NCBI GenBank assembly: GCA_023231475.1
Contig: JALJEE010002142.1
Span: 1-57,328 of the forward strand
DNA: 57,328 nt
Source: Seison nebaliae
Lineage: Eukaryota; Rotifera; Pararotatoria; Seisonacea; Seisonidae
Direction: 5' to 3'
In this document: in pieces, positions 49,163 to 57,328 of the stretch
Position numbering within the stretch: position 1 is the first letter of the stretch
Layout of the letters: every line of letters begins with the position of its first letter
Made by a program: the position numbers and the translations under genes
The notes under the pieces: model-generated
What the model was told of the DNA's origin: nothing
Databases searched by the model: none
The model's input: the letters and a program-made list of their open reading frames with translations, nothing else

Positions 49163-50892
49163 GACAAGAAGATTATTTCGAAAAAAAATTTATTAATTTA
49201 TCCAATTTTCCCATTTTCTTATCATATTGTTGTTAGACCTCTTTGTCCTCCAATTCTCCTGAAAGGAAATTTGATGACGGAATGAATTGTTGTTATTCGA
49301 TTCTAGTCTAATGAGGAACAATTCGTTATTACGAAGAGGCAATTGGGTGTAAGTAAATAAATAATAAAATTTAAAAAAAAAGAAAATAAAACTTTTTCGT
49401 TTCTCAAACATAACTTCGTTTTTCTTTCGGAAAGAAGGAGGATGATGATGGAGATGAGGAGGAGGAGGAGGAGGAGGAGAAGGAGAAGGTGAGAAATTTT
49501 ATGTTAAAATAATTTTTAGAAACACATTTCTTATAGACAAGTTAGAATAGACTATTGTAAGAAATTATAAAATAAGAAATATTTATGATTCTTATTGCAT
49601 CTTATGATAATACATTGTAAAGTTTGTGATGTTAATGATGATGATGATGATGATTATGATTGTTCTTGGTAATAATAATTATTTTTAATTTGTTTTCTTT
49701 TCTATATTATGATTCGTATTGGATCAAGATTGTCAACTTTCTTTTAATTCTTCTTTCTTCTTTCATTAATAATATGAAAGATTTCTGTTAAGTTGACATT
49801 CATTATTCATGAATAATTTCTTATTATCTTCAGCCACTTTAAAACAGAGAGTGAAAGTGTGTGTCCATCAAATATCCTCTTCCCAACCGAGGATGATAGT
49901 CGATTGAGGATTGTTGGTTGTTCAGCTTGCGTCGTACTAACTGAAAAAAGAAATCGAACAACAACAAGAACAACAAGAACAACAAGAACAACAGAATAAC
50001 ATAAGAATAAACGAAATCAGTTAACAATATAATTCTTATTTTTTTGGGGAAGAGAGGAAGTTGAAGACAAAAGGAAAATCAACAAGAAGTGAAGAAGCAG
50101 ACATCATCGACTAATTGACGTAACATCGTCAAACACATCATTACCATACGAATTTTGAAAGACGAAGAAACAGAAGAAAGAAAATTGAATGGAAATAGAT
50201 AAGAGGCATTTATTCAATCTTCCCATACCCAACAAACATCTACACATATACTTATATTCATGTGTAGCACATAGATGACAGATCGATATTTGGCAGATGT
50301 CCTATTAAAAGAAAAAAAACAAAAAAAAAACTGTAAAACTTTAATTAGAACCACCTACTTAAATTAACTACCAATAATACGAATATTATTCCCGCTCACT
50401 CACTCACAGGTGGAAAGAGAATTTTATTATTCTCTTCTTATGATATTCATGAAAAACAATAAAATTCACATCATTAACAACAACAACCGAATAATTTAAT
50501 TAGTAAAGAACAGTGAATACTTCTATTACCATTTTTCAATTATTCAATTTTTGTGTTTAGGAAAAGAGGTTATTATTCAAATCATTATTCTACAATATAA
50601 TTCACTCATTATTACTATTATTGCAGCTGTTCTATTTTTGGAGAATCGAATCCAAAAGTGTGGAGTGGGAAGCATTTATTCATCGAATACTAATCAAATT
50701 CTCAAAGAAATTCTCAATTTTTGTAAAGTTTTATTTCAATTTGGTCAAGTTCTGAGAATATTTTTTTTTCAATTCTTTCCAACGTGCTCATCATCTAATA
50801 TTTCAGAACATTTCATACCCGACAACTAAACGGATTTCACTTTTATAAACTTTCATTAACAAGATATAACTATATTGGAAAATTAGAAGAGA
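49163..50892. other. intergenic, no gene seen; microsatellites
   Basis: The spacer between AQR and the PKC gene. It holds a purine GAG/GAT tract at 49436-49489, a GATGAT tract at about 49636-49655 and an AAC/AAG tract at 49956-49993. An acceptor-like TTTGTGTTTAG at about 50551-50561 suggests a 5' leader intron for the PKC gene. Confidence 0.5.
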
Positions 50893-54606
<3,714 letters not shown>

Positions 54607-55812
54607 AAGGAGAATGATTTATTTATACAATTTATACAGAACAGTCTATTTTCAATTCGTTTTAGGAAACTGTATTTCTAATATGTTACTTCATTTTCGC
54701 CATCGAGTAAACTCATTCATTATTCTCATATCTCAATCAATTGGCAGTGAAATGAAATCTCATCCACAATCGGAACATATTGAAATAAAAAGAACATTTT
54801 AATTTTTTTTGGTATATTTCGTCATGTGATCAATTTCATGTGTTTTCTTTCTTTTTATTTAAATTTTTCCATTGGAATCATATAAATTTAATCATATGAA
54901 TTTCCACCATTTCATCATCATAATCGTCTCATCCTTCAGGTTATTTCATATTTCTACTGACACACATTCTATCAAACGATTATTCCATTTTTGCGAATGA
55001 CTTCGAACTCCACAAATCTTTCAATTAAATCCATCTCATTGTGGAAGAGAAAGAATATCATCGATGCTATTGACAGATAATAATAACATCGAATAGTTTA
55101 TGGAAATCAAATAGGAAACGGTACAATTTCTTCTATTTTTCGATAGATCAAAAAGTTTAATATTGATAATTGAAATTCTCACAAAGTTTCTTAAATTTAA
55201 CTCCAACAAATCAGACAATTCAAAAATAAGTTTCACATACAAATCATATCGAATGAGAATGACGAAACCGGTCTTCTAATTTATTTTCTAAAATTTCTTC
55301 ATTCTTCTCCACTCTCCAACTAGATACATTATATCTTCTAAATGATTTATTTATTTGTTTTATTGACAAGCACAAAACACTTTCACCGACACTATCATCA
55401 TCAACTTTACGGAAAGAATTATATTTAGTGTATTATATTAATTTTTCTTCTCCTTCAATTCGCATTGATTCTTATCTTATTTACCTAGTCAATCTCATCA
55501 CAATCTTATCATAATTAATCATTTCTATTATTTTCTTTTCTCTCTTCTTTTCTTATTTATCATATATTTATATCTAATTATTATTATTCTGAAAGTCAAA
55601 TTCACACCTTTCATTCATATCATCACACAACAATAATAAACGAAAGATCAATCAATTATTTTGATTGAAAATCAACCATTCTCTTCTCACTTCAACTCTA
55701 ATTTCATCCTTTTTTATTTTAAAAAGTTTCTTCATTATTTCTTATTTTATTTAAAAACAAAGAATCTTTCTATTTATTCCATAAAGATGAATAATTTTTT
55801 TTTATTAATACG
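54607..55812. other. intergenic, no gene seen
   Basis: The 3' flank of the PKC gene followed by AT-rich sequence. No supported reading frame, RNA gene or repeat was found. Confidence 0.5.
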
Positions 55813-56250
55813 GTAGCCGGACAGTTCTACTCTTTTCTTCGGACTGTTTTTGATTGACAAATAGACCGAATTAAAAAATTTTCAGTTATGGACTGTCCAT
55901 TAAAACCAAAAACTTTATGTATGAAGAATTATTCTAATGGACAGTCCATAAGTAAGAAATTTTCCATTTGGTCTGTTTGTCGAATCACGGTGATTTCGTC
56001 ACCCTTCGATTTGCTCGCCTTGTTTTTACAAATTCGGACATTTTGTCGCCTCTTGAAACGGACAGTTCGTCACCGTATTTTCCTAAAAACGGTGATTTTG
56101 TCACCCTGTTTTCTTAAAAGCGGTGATTTCGTCGCCTTTACATAAAAAGTTTTTAGGAAATTTCAACAATTCGGTGATTTCGTCACCCTGTTTTCTTAAA
56201 AACGGTGATTTCGTCGTATTTTTTCCTTAAAAACGGTGATTTCGTCGCTT
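55813..56250. repeat. minisatellite 2, about 30-base unit CGGTGATTTCGTCACC + T/A-rich spacer
   Basis: The array opens with CGGACAGTTCTACTCTTTTC at 55816, almost the same as a unit of minisatellite 1 at 3078. Later come hybrid units (CGGACATTTTGTCGCC near 56035, CGGACAGTTCGTCACC near 56060) and then five to six units of CGGTGATTTCGTC(A/G)CC plus TTTTCTTAAAAA. The gradient shows that one repeat family evolved within the array. The unit itself carries a short inverted repeat (GGTGA ... TCACC). Confidence 0.85.
55886..55951. repeat. 17-base perfect inverted repeat
   Basis: TTATGGACTGTCCATTA at 55886-55902 is the exact reverse complement of TAATGGACAGTCCATAA at 55935-55951, with a 32-base loop. 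Each arm also contains a near-palindrome around GGAC-GTCC. It sits inside the first part of minisatellite 2. Confidence 0.9.
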
Positions 56251-56263
56251 TTTCCCCTTATGT

Positions 56264-56640
56264 AATCAGTCAAAGTCATATAAGAATCCCAGATGACACT
56301 AAACGACGCATCAACTAATAAAGTATGCAACATCATAACGGACAATAAATCAAAGATAAAGAACACGCAAAGAATGTGAAACTAGGCCGCAACGGACCAA
56401 CGGCCAGCTGATGGATCATAATTACTAGGTCGGAACAATCAAACACAAGACTATATAAGCAGCGCGGGGATTAAGAAAGATATGAAGCTAGAACAAAGAA
56501 GATATAAACTCCTTTAACTCTCCTTTACGAGAAACCGTCTCCCTTTCATTATAATTATACATTCACATTTACCATAATAAATAACTTCCCTTTCAGCACG
56601 CTTACAAATCGAACAAACAAGTGGATAACAAATGACTAAT
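56264..56640 (+). promoter_or_regulatory. TATA-bearing promoter-like block, possibly from a mobile element
   Basis: A GC-richer stretch than its surroundings. It contains ACTATATAAGCAGCGCGGGG at 56451-56470, a textbook TATA box with a likely start site about 30 bases on, and an AATAAA-like signal near 56577. A short frame opens at 56632. The combination of TATA box and poly(A) signal within 380 bases is reminiscent of a long terminal repeat, but no second copy is in the window, so this stays open. Confidence 0.4.
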
Positions 56641-56705
56641 AATGTAATATCCAGAGATGATGATGATTTAGACTGATTTTTCACTACGACTTATAACAAT
56701 ATATC

Positions 56706-56965
56706 CTGAACGTCAGTCGTTAAGTATCGGTGATGATTTTAGTGAATTTGTTGAACAAGTTGATAATCAATACGTAGAACAATTCAATCATGATTACTCG
56801 TCTAATTTTGATGATAGATTTCACGAATCAATAGAAATTAACGACATTTCTAACGAAGTTTCTTGCTTCTCCGATAATGAAATAAACCTGAATCCGAAAG
56901 ATAATGAAAATGACGGTATTGAAAGTAGTAAATTGTCTAACGACTTTTCTGTATTATTTTCATGA
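56706..56965 (+). other. acidic open reading frame next to reverse transcriptase
   Basis: An open stretch of about 85 codons, rich in Asp, Glu, Asn and Ser (for example SIGDDFSEFVEQVDNQYVEQ), with no domain I recognise. It lies between the TATA-bearing block and the reverse-transcriptase fragment on the same strand and may belong to the same element. The start is unclear. Confidence 0.3.
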
Positions 56966-57036
56966 GGACGTGAATATATTCGACGTACTGAAGTCATTGG
57001 ACAAAATACTTCAGACAATTCCGGATACCCAATTCG

Positions 57037-57328
57037 ACAGAAGACTCTCTATGCATATACGGATGATATGGTGTTATGTAGTAACACTAAGGAAACTGTA
57101 CATGTTATGTTACAGGTAATTCAGGAAGCACTTGTGAGATGTGGTATAAAGTGTAATAATTCGAAATCCAAATTGTTGACGAATATGAAACTGAATGCGA
57201 GAGATACTCCTCTTAATGAATATAAATGTAATGACAGCAAATTTCTTGGTTGTTATTTAGACTGTAAGAAAAAGAGTTCTGCAACTGTCGATCATATTAG
57301 ATGCAAGTTCATTAGAGCTTTTCATTCT
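57037..57328 (+). mobile_element. LINE reverse-transcriptase fragment, runs off the window
   Basis: The frame has LYAYTDDMVLCSNTKE (the palm active site, Y-T-D-D), then NNSKSKLLTN, SKFLGCYLD and VDHIRCKFIRAF, continuing past the window end. It matches the element at 9709-10640 motif for motif (YADDMVICC, NESKSKILTN, DYIRCKFLRMF), so both are one LINE family. The part upstream of the active site does not look like the expected fingers domain, so this copy is probably internally deleted or joined to other sequence. Whether the frame downstream is intact cannot be seen. Confidence 0.7.

Noticed and set aside
55813-56250. regular repeats considered as a CRISPR array
   Set aside because: Units grade into each other and spacers are T/A-rich variants of one another; a minisatellite explains it.
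56264-56640. promoter-like block called outright as a long terminal repeat
   Set aside because: Only one copy is in the window, and the reverse transcriptase beside it is of the LINE type, so the call is left open.

Overview
The window is AT-rich eukaryotic DNA from a small-genome invertebrate. Introns are tiny (mostly about 40-60 bases), the animal-only genes include fibulin-1, an epsilon-type protein kinase C and an amidated neuropeptide precursor, and proteins are rich in Asn and Gln runs. An arthropod, probably a mite, fits best; that is an inference from style and gene content, not proof.

Layout, left to right. 1-10.9 kb is mixed: a worn retroelement remnant, two related single-exon genes of an unrecognised cysteine-peptidase-like family (1.3-2.8 kb on the minus strand, 7.6-9.1 kb on the plus strand), a MULE transposase scrap, a 30-base minisatellite, the spliceosome gene ISY1, a secreted kinase-like gene that lacks its catalytic Asp, and a 5'-truncated LINE. 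10.9-20 kb holds COG1 (Golgi tethering) and, convergent with it, a very divergent DDB1/CPSF-A family gene. 20-25.7 kb has no gene I can support. 25.7-30.6 kb is one giant exon for a membrane protein with immunoglobulin domains. 32 kb has a small precursor of peptides ending PQGRF-amide. 34-40.5 kb has fibulin-1 and then a LIV-1 type ZIP transporter homologue whose metal-binding motifs are gone. 44.7-49.2 kb is the intron-binding helicase Aquarius in one exon. 50.9-54.6 kb is PKC epsilon. The right end (55.8-57.3 kb) has a second, related minisatellite, a TATA-bearing promoter-like block and a reverse-transcriptase fragment of the same LINE family as at 9.7 kb.

AQR and ISY1 belong to the same intron-binding complex of the spliceosome. 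The other genes act separately. A feature that runs across all spliced genes is the 5' splice site: about 45 of the 49 introns I placed begin GTT rather than GTA or GTG. The most novel items are the peptidase-like gene pair, the metal-site-less ZIP protein, the PQGRF-amide precursor, the secreted pseudokinase and the GTT splice-site usage. Splice sites were placed by hand from reading frame and homology, so individual exon edges may be off.
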